Origin: a virus
Direction: 5' to 3' (one strand)
DNA length: 64,000 bases
Virus record (IMG/VR): IMGVR_UViG_3300044732_000293
Coordinates: 36,842 to 100,841 of that record
The position numbers and the translations under genes were made by a program. Of the stretch, positions 30,302-37,534 are shown in pieces. A model generated the notes under the pieces. The model saw nothing but the letters and a program-made list of their open reading frames with translations. It searched no databases and was not told the DNA's origin. Each line of letters begins with the position of its first letter. The stretch's first letter is position 1.

Positions 30302-30736
30302 TTATTTATTTTCTGTAGTGAATGGTACTCTGCCTATATAACAATCTTCATCCCAGCCCATATGGCGTTTAAAACCATTCAGTAGGCTATGTAAATTTGC
30401 TGCTCCTACTGGATTATGAGAATGTACTGCACAGCGTCCTAACTTAATGTTATTCATCTGACAGTATTCTACTAACCAATTAGCACAGTCTATACCTGTT
30501 TTCTCTTTATACTCTGTATACTTAGGATGTTGATATCCCTGCTGAGCAAGCTGACTAAAATAGTCATTAGTATGCTCATCAGCTAAGTCATGATCAAAGC
30601 TTATAAAGTCTGGCATTCCATTTTTAGTTATCCATTTTACAAACTCATCGTAGTTTCTTACTACATACCATGGTTTATACCCCGGAAGAGTTTCTGTAGG
30701 TGTTCTTACATCATCAAGATATAATGCTTTTTTCAT
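30302..30736 (-). CDS. Cyclic-phosphate processing receiver domain protein (cREC-like)
   Basis: 144 residues. LYLDDVRTP at 5-13, ISFDHDLA at about 45-51, and VHSHNPVGAANL at about 103-114 match the receiver-like family predicted to process cyclic phosphates, with D8/D9, D47, D49, H104 and H106 as likely metal or catalytic residues. The ATG at 30736 is chosen over an upstream TTG because it overlaps the stop of the preceding small gene as ATGA. In this phage it could act on 2',3'-cyclic phosphate RNA ends or on nucleotide signals of host defence; that is speculation. Family assignment is by motif recall. Confidence 0.75.
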   Translation of the reverse strand: MKKALYLDDVRTPTETLPGYKPWYVVRNYDEFVKWITKNGMPDFISFDHDLADEHTNDYFSQLAQQGYQHPKYTEYKEKTGIDCANWLVEYCQMNNIKLGRCAVHSHNPVGAANLHSLLNGFKRHMGWDEDCYIGRVPFTTENK

Positions 30737-30894
30737 AACCAATCTATATTAAGTAGTGATTCTTTAGTTTGTCTTATAACCAATCTAATACCTTTACATC
30801 TAAGTCTTCTAACAGCTCTTTTAAGAATTCTTTTTATGTAAAGATCTTCTATATGCGTAGATGAAAGTCTATTGATTATCTGTTCCTTTTTCAT
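30733..30894 (-). CDS. Small basic protein (53 aa)
   Basis: ATG at 30894 lies inside the end of the upstream gene (26-nt overlap) and the stop TGA overlaps the ATG of the cREC gene. These two overlaps make translation likely. The sequence is strongly basic (YIKRILKRAVRRLRCKGIRL) and probably a helix pair, possibly nucleic-acid binding. No family recognised. Confidence 0.6.
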   Translation of the reverse strand: MKKEQIINRLSSTHIEDLYIKRILKRAVRRLRCKGIRLVIRQTKESLLNIDWL

Positions 30895-31327
30895 TTAATT
30901 TACTTTTAAGTTCTACAAGTTCATTCTGCATAACTACTTGGTTATTAACTAGTTGAGCTATTTCTGAACCTATCTTTTGGTTATTAATTTTCATAGCTTC
31001 TTCTAACCAATTGACTCTAGTAATTAAGCTCTGAATAACTTTAGTATGATTTGTTAAATCTATATAAGAAGAAGTAGATGGACCTATCTGTTTTCCTTCT
31101 ATTAAACATTTATTGTCTACAATAAAATGAGTTGGTATTTCTATATACTCAGTTGAATATGTTTGTCCATAAGCATCTATATATGGTAGAGTTATTCCTT
31201 GTCTACCTTCTGGACGTATACTAGTAGTAAAATAACAAGTATCAGATAACCAACTTATCATTTCATCATGTAAAAAGAATCTAGGTTTTTGATCTACTTC
31301 TCTTTCTTTTAATATATCAGTTATCAT
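30869..31327 (-). CDS. Hypothetical protein with C-terminal coiled coil (152 aa)
   Basis: The N-terminal 100 residues look globular (FFLHDEMISWLSDTCYFTTS; YIEIPTHFIVDNKCLI). Residues about 105-150 form heptad-like hydrophobic spacing (VIQSLITRVNWLEEAMKINN and on), suggesting an oligomerising coiled coil. It starts 1 nt from the stop of the dCTP deaminase gene, so it is co-transcribed with it. No family recognised. Confidence 0.6.
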   Translation of the reverse strand: MITDILKEREVDQKPRFFLHDEMISWLSDTCYFTTSIRPEGRQGITLPYIDAYGQTYSTEYIEIPTHFIVDNKCLIEGKQIGPSTSSYIDLTNHTKVIQSLITRVNWLEEAMKINNQKIGSEIAQLVNNQVVMQNELVELKSKLNEKGTDNQ

Positions 31328-31328
31328 A

Positions 31329-31862
31329 TTAAAAGTTTTTATGCATTAAACTCTCTTGTACACCAGTTTGATTATGGTATTTAGATCCAGCTTTTTGATC
31401 GTAAGTCTCACCAATCTCTCCTTCTACTCTAGCAAACTCTACTTGACATATCTTCATATTAGGATATATCATGATAGGTCTAGTAGCTACTAACTCTAAT
31501 ACCAAGCTTCCTTCAAAGCCTGTATCAATAAAGCCTGCTGTAACGTGTATAAATAGACCTAAACGTCCTAAGCTAGACTTTCCTTCAACCTTGCCTCTAA
31601 TATTATTTTTGACTCCAATACGTTCATTACAAGCGTATAGATAAACTTCTCCTGGTTCTAATAAGAAACCATGTTCGGGTATTACTAAGTCAATAGTTGG
31701 ATTAGGTTTGCGTGGGTCAAGTATACCTTGTTGGTACACTTTAAACTCTGGAGCTAATGTAAGGTCTACACTGTTTGGGTTAACATGTTTCTCTACTAAA
31801 GGAGAAATAACAATGTTACCATTCTCAATCTCTTTTAGGATTGTCTTGTCTGATAGTATCAT
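31329..31862 (-). CDS. dcd: dCTP deaminase
   Basis: 177 residues, near the usual length of Dcd. VEGKSSLGRLGLFIHVTAGF at 92-111 with IDTGFEG following, then VLEL, match the trimeric dCTP deaminase/dUTPase fold; E123 fits the catalytic glutamate of the deaminase, and the C-terminal KYHNQTGVQ matches the conserved lid segment. The enzyme would convert dCTP to dUTP, feeding dTTP synthesis in the infected cell. Together with dNMP kinase (35863-36549) and uracil-DNA glycosylase (61118-61834) it forms a nucleotide supply and quality set. The start lies within the end of the upstream DUF5522-like gene. Confidence 0.9.
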   Translation of the reverse strand: MILSDKTILKEIENGNIVISPLVEKHVNPNSVDLTLAPEFKVYQQGILDPRKPNPTIDLVIPEHGFLLEPGEVYLYACNERIGVKNNIRGKVEGKSSLGRLGLFIHVTAGFIDTGFEGSLVLELVATRPIMIYPNMKICQVEFARVEGEIGETYDQKAGSKYHNQTGVQESLMHKNF

Positions 31863-32013
31863 ACTGTTGTTGTTTTATTGTGTTGTTTTTTATATGTTTA
31901 GGCTCATAAGGACAATGTCTACAGCCATTACCACAACAGCTTCCCCTTTTTACGTGGAAAGCTGCAGTGAATATGACTCTATCATTTTCTGTATAGAAAT
32001 ACTCTGGTTTCAT
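31825..32013 (-). CDS. DUF5522-like Cys-rich small protein
   Basis: 62 residues. RGSCCGNGCRHCPYEPKH in the middle matches the CCGNGCRHCPY signature of DUF5522, a small family I associate with Bacteroidota; the four Cys could bind a metal. The ATG at 32013 shares its A with the upstream stop (TAATG), which favours it over a GTG two codons upstream. The last 38 nt overlap the dcd gene. Function unknown. Confidence 0.8.
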   Translation of the reverse strand: MKPEYFYTENDRVIFTAAFHVKRGSCCGNGCRHCPYEPKHIKNNTIKQQQYDTIRQDNPKRD

Positions 32014-32270
32014 TACCACTTTTTTCCTATTCCAATATTATGAATAATACGGTCAGTTGTACGCCATCCAATTACTCTCATACCGTCTCGGTAACCTGGT
32101 GCACAGGCAGTCCATTTCATATACTCTTGTTTACGTATATAAATAGATAACCAGATTATATACTCTTGATTATTCTCATCTACGTTTATAACCGAAGTAG
32201 GAAGCCAAGCAAAACGTATCTGCTCTCTTTTATCTCCTACATTTGGATCACTATTAATTTTCCATCTCAT
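32013..32270 (-). CDS. Hypothetical protein (85 aa)
   Basis: A compact, aromatic-rich protein with REQIRFAWLPTSV and WLSIYIRKQEYMKW stretches, which look like paired beta strands. It overlaps the HAD-type gene by 4 nt (ATGA) and its own stop overlaps the DUF5522-like start (TAATG). Small proteins with an IRFAWLPT strand recur in phages, to my recollection, without a known role. Confidence 0.6.
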   Translation of the reverse strand: MRWKINSDPNVGDKREQIRFAWLPTSVINVDENNQEYIIWLSIYIRKQEYMKWTACAPGYRDGMRVIGWRTTDRIIHNIGIGKKW

Positions 32271-32701
32271 AATAAATCTTTATTTTCTTCTGTTTTATTA
32301 GCTTCTATTTCTTTAGCTTTAACTTTAAGTAATCTTTCACATTTATCTTCCCAGCCATTACCAAAAACGTCAATCATAGGAACACTGCAACCTTCTGTTT
32401 TTTTACATACTGAAAATTCTTGATCATTATCATCTAAGTGCCAAACAAATTTTGTTCCTTTTAGATAAGTAGCTTTCCATTCCATACATGTAAATCTTAC
32501 ACGCCATCTAGGTATACCTAATCTATCTACTACTTCCCATAAATCATCTAGCGTAGCATTCATAGGATATTTATGTTTATGATTTTCATCCCAGCGTGTA
32601 GTTACTACCCATACTTCTATACCACGTTTTATAAGTTTAGCGGCATATTCTTGTACAATAGCTTGTTCTAGTGTACCATCAAAGTCAAAACTTACTTTCA
32701 T
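32267..32701 (-). CDS. HAD-like phosphatase
   Basis: 144 residues. DFDGT at 6-10 supplies the nucleophile Asp and the general acid of HAD motif I; VVTTR at about 32-36 fits motif II (Thr); a Lys in the KATYLKGTK segment could be motif III; HLDDND at about 87-92 fits motif IV. The small size leaves little room for a cap, as in phage nucleotidases and polynucleotide phosphatases. The substrate is unknown; neighbours in nucleotide metabolism suggest a nucleotide or nucleic-acid end. Overlaps the thioredoxin gene by 4 nt. Confidence 0.8.
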   Translation of the reverse strand: MKVSFDFDGTLEQAIVQEYAAKLIKRGIEVWVVTTRWDENHKHKYPMNATLDDLWEVVDRLGIPRWRVRFTCMEWKATYLKGTKFVWHLDDNDQEFSVCKKTEGCSVPMIDVFGNGWEDKCERLLKVKAKEIEANKTEENKDLL

Positions 32702-32958
32702 AGATATTTTTTTATTGAGTCTTCATAGACAATGCGGGGACGTTCTCCAACCATTCTATCTACTTCAACTCCATTTTTTAAAAAAATTACAGTGGGTACT
32801 GATGATACTTGTAACTGAGGGCCATCTGTATCTACATTTAAATTTTCCCAATCTACTATATTTCTATATACGCTTTCTAGATTAACCAAGTCTGGCTTTA
32901 CTTTTTGACAAGTGTGACACCAGTCTTCTAAAAAGACTTTTACATTTACATTACTCAT
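32698..32958 (-). CDS. Thioredoxin-like protein
   Basis: 86 residues, slightly short for thioredoxin. EDWCHTCQKVKP at 11-22 contains the redox pair C14-H-T-C17, and VSSVPTVIFLKNG contains the cis-proline before the central strand. It probably reduces disulfides in the cytoplasm, perhaps as electron donor to a ribonucleotide reductase (no such gene is in this window). The CHTC active site differs from the common CGPC. Its start lies inside the end of the small membrane gene upstream. Confidence 0.88.
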   Translation of the reverse strand: MSNVNVKVFLEDWCHTCQKVKPDLVNLESVYRNIVDWENLNVDTDGPQLQVSSVPTVIFLKNGVEVDRMVGERPRIVYEDSIKKYL

Positions 32959-33079
32959 AAATTGCTTTTATAAAATTAATTATTACATTCCATAATAAAT
33001 AAGATACCATTAATATTGTTGTCCATACCACAAGGAATGTCCAATTATATTTCTTTATTTTCTTAAACCACTGTTTCAT
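32951..33079 (-). CDS. Small single-pass membrane protein (42 aa)
   Basis: A short basic N-terminus (MKQWFKKIKKYN) is followed by a hydrophobic helix, WTFLVVWTTILMVSYLLW, then a short tail. The start is 1 nt after the upstream stop, and the stop overlaps the thioredoxin start by 8 nt. Both boundaries support translation. Inner membrane location is inferred; function unknown. Confidence 0.6.
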   Translation of the reverse strand: MKQWFKKIKKYNWTFLVVWTTILMVSYLLWNVIINFIKAIYE

Positions 33080-33080
33080 A

Positions 33081-33350
33081 TTATTCAGTTTGAGTGTTTA
33101 AAAAGTTTTCAAAATCTTTAGCAGCTTTGGGATTAACTTCTTTTAAATGCTCTAGACTTAATTCATATCTACCATTTTCTACCTCATTTATGAAATTAAC
33201 TTCGTATAAACTATCTTTTATAATACTTACACTATCTAATTGATGTTCCAACATCGGTATCTGTTTTACTTGATTCTTTAAATCAAATAAAGTATAGAAC
33301 AGTATTGCTACTGTTCCTATACTTAAAATTGCTCCAATATACTTTTTCAT
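33081..33350 (-). CDS. Membrane-anchored small protein (89 aa)
   Basis: One N-terminal hydrophobic helix (YIGAILSIGTVAILFYTLF) followed by a charged, coiled-coil-like segment (LKNQVKQIPMLEHQLDSV). This i-spanin-like topology could also be a simple membrane-anchored helper. It is not next to the lysis genes, which weakens the spanin idea. Overlaps the upstream gene by 4 nt. Confidence 0.6.
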   Translation of the reverse strand: MKKYIGAILSIGTVAILFYTLFDLKNQVKQIPMLEHQLDSVSIIKDSLYEVNFINEVENGRYELSLEHLKEVNPKAAKDFENFLNTQTE

Positions 33351-33625
33351 TTTTTTAACTGTTTCGTTGTTAAGTACTTTTCAGTTTGTTCTATTAACTC
33401 TTTGTCACCGGGTTTCATAACACCTATTCTACAAGCTACCTCTCTATTTAAAATAGGAGAGAACATTCTACGCTTAGATTCACACTTATGTTGAACTGTT
33501 GAATGTCCTACTCCTAATTTATTGGATGCTTTAGAAAATGTTTTAAATACTGCTATTAACTCTTTCTTTTCTGGATCATACACTCTAATGCATGTATCCT
33601 CATATAAAACTTCTGCTTTGTACAT
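33347..33625 (-). CDS. Small helix-turn-helix-like protein
   Basis: 92 residues from the ATG at 33625 (a TTG two codons upstream is less likely). The IRVYDPEKKELIAVFKTFSK segment followed by ASNKLGVGHSTVQHKCESK resembles a short beta hairpin plus helix-turn-helix (NUMOD1/IENR1-like modules of homing nucleases and phage regulators). A DNA-binding role is possible; no nuclease domain is attached. Confidence 0.55.
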   Translation of the reverse strand: MYKAEVLYEDTCIRVYDPEKKELIAVFKTFSKASNKLGVGHSTVQHKCESKRRMFSPILNREVACRIGVMKPGDKELIEQTEKYLTTKQLKK

Positions 33626-33640
33626 ACGCAAATTTACTAA

Positions 33641-33871
33641 TTAATCTGTTATATTATAATACAATTCTCTCACTTTAGCACCTAACTCAGCATCGTTAGA
33701 TGTATTATATACTAAACTATGTGGTACTAAGAAATGTCTTCTATCTGTACCTTTCATCCAGCATGCATGACATAACTGTCCTGCACCTTCTATATAACCA
33801 ACTCTCATGTCTACATGGGTGGTATTATCATATGCTGTTTCAGCATCACATAAAATACATCTGTCTTTCAT
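33641..33871 (-). CDS. Small Cys-rich, possible zinc-binding protein (76 aa)
   Basis: Two Cys pairs, CILC near the N-terminus and CHAC at about 34-37, plus nearby His, could form a zinc ribbon. The rest is a short helical tail. It lies between the HTH-like gene and the metallophosphoesterase in the same orientation. Function unknown. Confidence 0.6.
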   Translation of the reverse strand: MKDRCILCDAETAYDNTTHVDMRVGYIEGAGQLCHACWMKGTDRRHFLVPHSLVYNTSNDAELGAKVRELYYNITD

Positions 33872-33874
33872 ATG

Positions 33875-34567
33875 TTAGATTTTAAATTTATTACCAAATG
33901 ATACAAGACCTAAATCAAAACGTCCATCATATACACAAGCTGCATTAGAAAATGCTGTATTAGTATGTGCAAAACGAGATATACCTTGATTAGTTGGTAC
34001 ACCATCCATATTATGAATATGTCCAAAACATACTAACTTAAGAGTATCTTTTAACTGCATGCATCTTTTATAAAGAGCCATATCTCCACAGAACTCTAGT
34101 TGACCATGTCTATCAAATGATAAATCACGTATACCTTTTGGAGGACCGTGTACTATAAGTACATCAGTATCTTCTGGTACAGCCTGCCATACATTATGCA
34201 TCTTATCACGAGCTTTCATAAATGCCCACTGACCAAATGTTGGTGTATAAGGAGAACCATAAAACTTAATACCATCTATATTTGTAAATCCATCTTCTAA
34301 ATAGATGATACCACGTTTTTCAAAGTCTTCCTTAGTTATTCTCTTTCTTTCTATACAGGTATCATGGTTACCCGCTACGTATATTTTATACTTTACGGGC
34401 ACAAGTTCATACCAGTTGAGGAAGTTAGTTACTTCCTGCTCGTTTCTAAATACATCATAGTAGTTAGAACAGTCTCCACTATGGACTACTACATCAATAC
34501 CCTCCCAGGTTGTTTCTGGGAAGGCATTGTGGAATCCATGGGTATCTGAAATATGTAGTATTTTCAT
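33875..34567 (-). CDS. Calcineurin-like metallophosphoesterase
   Basis: 230 residues from ATG 34567, chosen because it begins MKILHISDTHG and lies 1 nt from the upstream stop; the longer frame would overlap that gene. The family metal ligands are visible in order: SDTHG (D8, H10), HSGDCSN, AGNHDT, VHGPPKG and FGHIHN. The protein is probably a cytoplasmic phosphodiesterase or phosphatase. FGHIHN/GNHD spacing is typical of stand-alone phage and bacterial enzymes acting on nucleotides or nucleic acids; the substrate cannot be told from sequence. Neighbours suggest a nucleotide-related role. Confidence 0.88.
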   Translation of the reverse strand: MKILHISDTHGFHNAFPETTWEGIDVVVHSGDCSNYYDVFRNEQEVTNFLNWYELVPVKYKIYVAGNHDTCIERKRITKEDFEKRGIIYLEDGFTNIDGIKFYGSPYTPTFGQWAFMKARDKMHNVWQAVPEDTDVLIVHGPPKGIRDLSFDRHGQLEFCGDMALYKRCMQLKDTLKLVCFGHIHNMDGVPTNQGISRFAHTNTAFSNAACVYDGRFDLGLVSFGNKFKI

Positions 34568-34568
34568 A

Positions 34569-35423
34569 TTAAAATATATATCTAATGTTACTTGGGTTAA
34601 AAAATTCTGAGTATAAAGATACAAAATCTTTTACCATTTCTTTCTTTAGTATGTGTTTATATCTAATGTTATCAGGAGCATATTGGGAGTCTTTAGACTC
34701 TTGAATATCTGGTCTCCATATTAGATCTTGTACAATCTCAGAGTTACGCTGATGCTGCTGTATATTATGTGTAAGGAATATACATTCACATTTAACATCT
34801 ACACCTGCGTCTTTAAGCTGTTGGAATAACTTACGGTATTCACCTAGCCAACCATCTGTATAGATAATAGGACTAAAGTTAATATGTACTTCCATGTATT
34901 GCTGTAATCTAGGAATTTCAGCTATACGACGAGCTATACTATCTGTACCTGGTTCTAATATATCAGAATATATCTGAGGCATTAAGCTTACCCGGATACG
35001 GTGTTTATCAGGATGGAATACAAACTTTTCATTAGGACGGAACATACTAGGATACTTAGTAGCAAAAGTAGACTTAGCCATTGCATGACAGTCAAACCAG
35101 TCAAATACATTTTGCCAATTATAATGTTTACTCATTAAAGCTACATCAGTACTGCAGCCTATATCTATAGTATAATACTTTTCATCACACTGATTAGGAA
35201 CTTTAGGCCATGGTTTATCTACTAGCCAATCATAAACAGAGTGTAGAATGGCATCAGTATTCTTATTAACATATACCTTATCATGGTTGTATCTTCCTAC
35301 ATAACAGTAGGACTTCATACAGCCACCTAGACATCCATAAATGAAGTTTGGGCTTACAGCATCAGAGCTTCTGCCATTATCTCTTGTCTTTAGAGTCTTC
35401 GTAGACTGTTCTATTATTTGCAT
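34569..35423 (-). CDS. Radical-SAM protein resembling spore photoproduct lyase
   Basis: 284 residues. C31-LGG-C35-MKSY-C40-YVGRY near the N-terminus looks like a radical-SAM cluster motif but with spacing CX3CX4C instead of CX3CX2C. Downstream, INFSPIIYTDGWLGEYRKLF resembles the F.P....GW...Y..L segment of the SPL/SplB family. SPL repairs a thymine lesion in spore DNA; here a role in phage DNA repair or base chemistry is inferred. The altered spacing and a Cys-poor remainder leave the assignment moderate. It precedes the metallophosphoesterase by 1 nt. Confidence 0.6.
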   Translation of the reverse strand: MQIIEQSTKTLKTRDNGRSSDAVSPNFIYGCLGGCMKSYCYVGRYNHDKVYVNKNTDAILHSVYDWLVDKPWPKVPNQCDEKYYTIDIGCSTDVALMSKHYNWQNVFDWFDCHAMAKSTFATKYPSMFRPNEKFVFHPDKHRIRVSLMPQIYSDILEPGTDSIARRIAEIPRLQQYMEVHINFSPIIYTDGWLGEYRKLFQQLKDAGVDVKCECIFLTHNIQQHQRNSEIVQDLIWRPDIQESKDSQYAPDNIRYKHILKKEMVKDFVSLYSEFFNPSNIRYIF

Positions 35424-35508
35424 AGACCACTTTATTATCTTTAATACTCACCTTTACATAAGGTATTTTAAATCTCTTTCTTTTCTTCGGAGACGTATCC
35501 TGCGTCAA
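35377..35508 (-). CDS. Possible TTG-start small basic peptide (43 aa)
   Basis: A frame beginning with TTG at 35508 encodes a basic N-terminus (PKKRKRFKIPYVKVSI) and ends at 35377. It overlaps the ends of both neighbouring genes and covers the only 44-bp gap between them. The sequence looks protein-like, but the non-ATG start and the overlaps on both sides make it weak. Confidence 0.25.
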   Translation of the reverse strand: MTQDTSPKKRKRFKIPYVKVSIKDNKVVYANNRTVYEDSKDKR

Positions 35509-35863
35509 GAAATTCTTGTCTAAGTTCTTCATCATTATCTATTATAAATTTTACTATTTGAGCATCATGGTCATCCATAGGATAATCATATTGACATTCT
35601 CTATTTTCAATAAGACTTTCTAAAGTGAGTTCACCCTTTATTACCATAAGAGCATGATCATGACATGGTATAAAACCATGATTATCAAGTACTTGTTCTT
35701 GTGCTGGTGTAAGATTAAGATCTACTCTATTACAAAAAGCATCTATACAGCATTGAGGATATCCATAGTACTTACCTTTTTCTTTCCAATGATCAATATC
35801 TTCTTGAGTAACTTCAAGAAATTCATTATCATCTAGTTCATAGTTTACGCATTGTTCACACAT
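35468..35863 (-). CDS. Hypothetical protein with GYPQCC motif (131 aa)
   Basis: YYGYPQCCIDAF at about 32-43 matches the GYPxCC-x3-F motif seen in several uncharacterised bacterial and phage proteins (DUF483-like). An N-terminal CEQC, the central CC and a later PCHDH segment could bind a metal. The remainder is acidic. Its start overlaps the dNMP kinase stop (TAATG), so the two are coupled. Function unknown. Confidence 0.6.
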   Translation of the reverse strand: MCEQCVNYELDDNEFLEVTQEDIDHWKEKGKYYGYPQCCIDAFCNRVDLNLTPAQEQVLDNHGFIPCHDHALMVIKGELTLESLIENRECQYDYPMDDHDAQIVKFIIDNDEELRQEFLDAGYVSEEKKEI

Positions 35864-36549
35864 TATAGTATATTTTCTTTTAATAATATTGTCTCTACTG
35901 TTCCAGTAAGAGCTCTAAGATCAGATACGTTAGCTATCTTATAATCAAAATCCCAGTTATCTAATCCAACTTCTGAAGGATGATTATTGATAGGTTTAAC
36001 ACCTGGTCTATCTACACGGATAACTAAACCTCCTACATCTTTGATAGCTTGAGCTTCATTAGGAAATCTAGTATCTGTTATAATCCAAGTAGGATATAAA
36101 GGATGACCAGGTAATGTTCTTAAATCAAAAAGAGTACCGTCTTCTAATACGTATGATTTATCTGATATAGGTTGATAATCAACCATAAGAGCATTTACCC
36201 ATGCGTTACCATGTAATCCATCTCTAATAGCATCAGTACCTAACTTTTGTAAAAAGTCTCTTACTGACATATTCCATTCAGAACCAAGCATAGTTTTCTT
36301 AAACTCTTGGTCTTCAAACTTTTCTACAGGTATACCTGTTAACATACTTGCAATAACTTTAAGTTTGCCTGCCCATTTTTTAATCTTCCAACCAGACTGT
36401 TCTTCTAACCATCGTTGATGAGTAAGAGGAAATTCTAATACATCTTCTAAAGATACAATTGTATCAGAAATATTTGTCTTTAAATACTGTATGATAGTAC
36501 CGACAGTGTCTTTTCCACTGCCGGCATATCCGTTAATTCCTATAATCAT
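35863..36549 (-). CDS. Deoxynucleoside monophosphate kinase
   Basis: 228 residues. GINGYAGSGKDT at 4-15 is the P-loop of the phage T4 gp1-type dNMP kinase group, with the Asp after the Lys typical of that family. IITDTRFPNEAQAIKDVGG in the second half matches the conserved RFPNEA segment of these enzymes. It would phosphorylate dNMPs to dNDPs for phage DNA synthesis. Overlaps the preceding gene by ATGA and the following one by TAATG. Confidence 0.88.
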   Translation of the reverse strand: MIIGINGYAGSGKDTVGTIIQYLKTNISDTIVSLEDVLEFPLTHQRWLEEQSGWKIKKWAGKLKVIASMLTGIPVEKFEDQEFKKTMLGSEWNMSVRDFLQKLGTDAIRDGLHGNAWVNALMVDYQPISDKSYVLEDGTLFDLRTLPGHPLYPTWIITDTRFPNEAQAIKDVGGLVIRVDRPGVKPINNHPSEVGLDNWDFDYKIANVSDLRALTGTVETILLKENIL

Positions 36550-36866
36550 ATTTCTTCAGTTGGGTTTATACCTTGTTCAAGGCAGTTAACAATTCTGTCA
36601 TGTCCAGCTTTAGCTTCTTCCCATGTACAGTATCTCCACATTTCTTCATCGTACTCTCCACCAAAGATCATGGTTTCAAATAATACCGGTTTACCACCTG
36701 GGTCCCAGTTATGATCTAAATGTAAAAACACTGTAGATATTCTTTGGTCATTTACAACATTATCTCCTATGTGTTTAATAGGACTACGTAAATCTCCATT
36801 CAAAGGATACTCTCCTTCAGGTAGCATTTCTGTAGTGTGGTCTTCATTTAACTTATACCATCTCAT
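36546..36866 (-). CDS. Hypothetical phage protein (106 aa)
   Basis: The second half, PVLFETMIFGGEYDEEMWRY followed by CTWEEAKAGHDR, matches a small protein common in tailed phages (LDHN, FETM.FGG, Y.TWEEA..GH pattern). The family has no known role. Starts inside the end of the zinc-ribbon gene (14-nt overlap) and ends by ATGA overlap with the dNMP kinase gene. Confidence 0.7.
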   Translation of the reverse strand: MRWYKLNEDHTTEMLPEGEYPLNGDLRSPIKHIGDNVVNDQRISTVFLHLDHNWDPGGKPVLFETMIFGGEYDEEMWRYCTWEEAKAGHDRIVNCLEQGINPTEEI

Positions 36867-37209
36867 TGTTATTAGTTTTAGTTTCAGGAAATGGCAAAGA
36901 GTCTTTTCTCCACTCTTCTGCCTCTTGCTTATTTTTTACCAGAGTCTTAGTTGACTCTATTCTTTCTTTAAATATCTTTTCTCTTTTCTTTTGACCTAAA
37001 GGAGCATCATTACTAGTCATATGATAACCATTACAATGACAACAGTAGTAGTATCTACATTGCTTTACTTTACCTACTCTTCTATTTACTCTTTTACCTG
37101 TTGTATCATAATATCTTACGGCTGTCTTGAGACTGTTCATAGCTTCTTTAGCATCTCCAGGTGTTGGAAACCTGGATTTACCCGTTGCTTTACACTTCTC
37201 CCTTACCAT
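36853..37209 (-). CDS. Zinc-ribbon-like small protein (118 aa)
   Basis: A very basic protein with QCRYYYCCHCNGYHMTS at about 49-65, a Cys/His cluster (C-x4-CC-x-C-x3-H) like the short zinc ribbon of many phage proteins with the K..Y.C..CG.WH.T pattern. The C-terminal half is charged and helical. Nucleic-acid binding is plausible. Overlaps the upstream gene by 20 nt. Confidence 0.6.
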   Translation of the reverse strand: MVREKCKATGKSRFPTPGDAKEAMNSLKTAVRYYDTTGKRVNRRVGKVKQCRYYYCCHCNGYHMTSNDAPLGQKKREKIFKERIESTKTLVKNKQEAEEWRKDSLPFPETKTNNNEMV

Positions 37210-37528
37210 ATTTTTTATTAAGATGATTATCTATTAATTCTACTACTTCTTCTATGTCTTCACTACCAAGATCATATAGTTGCTCTGTTAGTAACATTAT
37301 ATAAACTAGATGTTCACTATCTAATTCTTTCTTTACTTCCATTGCACCAGATGAACTTGGTAATAAATCACATAAATGATTGATAGCTATCTTTACTTTT
37401 TGTACAGCATTACCTAAAGCGTATTTTTGTTTCTGACTAGTCAGAGCTTTTGCAAAGTCTAGTCTCACTTCAATACACTTTAGATGTTGCAGCACTGCTT
37501 TAAATACTGAACCAATACTATCTTCCAT
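37190..37528 (-). CDS. Hypothetical helical protein (112 aa)
   Basis: An all-helical, Leu-rich sequence (VFKAVLQHLKCIEVRLDFAK; LVYIMLLTEQLYDLG). No metal site, signal or membrane segment. It follows the DUF932-like gene by 6 nt, in the polymerase-proximal part of the block. Not recognised. Confidence 0.6.
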   Translation of the reverse strand: MEDSIGSVFKAVLQHLKCIEVRLDFAKALTSQKQKYALGNAVQKVKIAINHLCDLLPSSSGAMEVKKELDSEHLVYIMLLTEQLYDLGSEDIEEVVELIDNHLNKKYGKGEV

Positions 37529-37534
37529 AGATTA

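Noticed and set aside
30737-30742. TTG upstream start for the cREC-like gene
   Set aside because: The ATG at 30736 overlaps the stop of the preceding small gene as ATGA and leads directly into the conserved LYLDD strand.
34568-34624. Longer N-terminus for the metallophosphoesterase
   Set aside because: The extra 19 residues overlap the upstream gene and precede the normal family start MKILHISDTHG, which lies 1 nt from that gene's stop.
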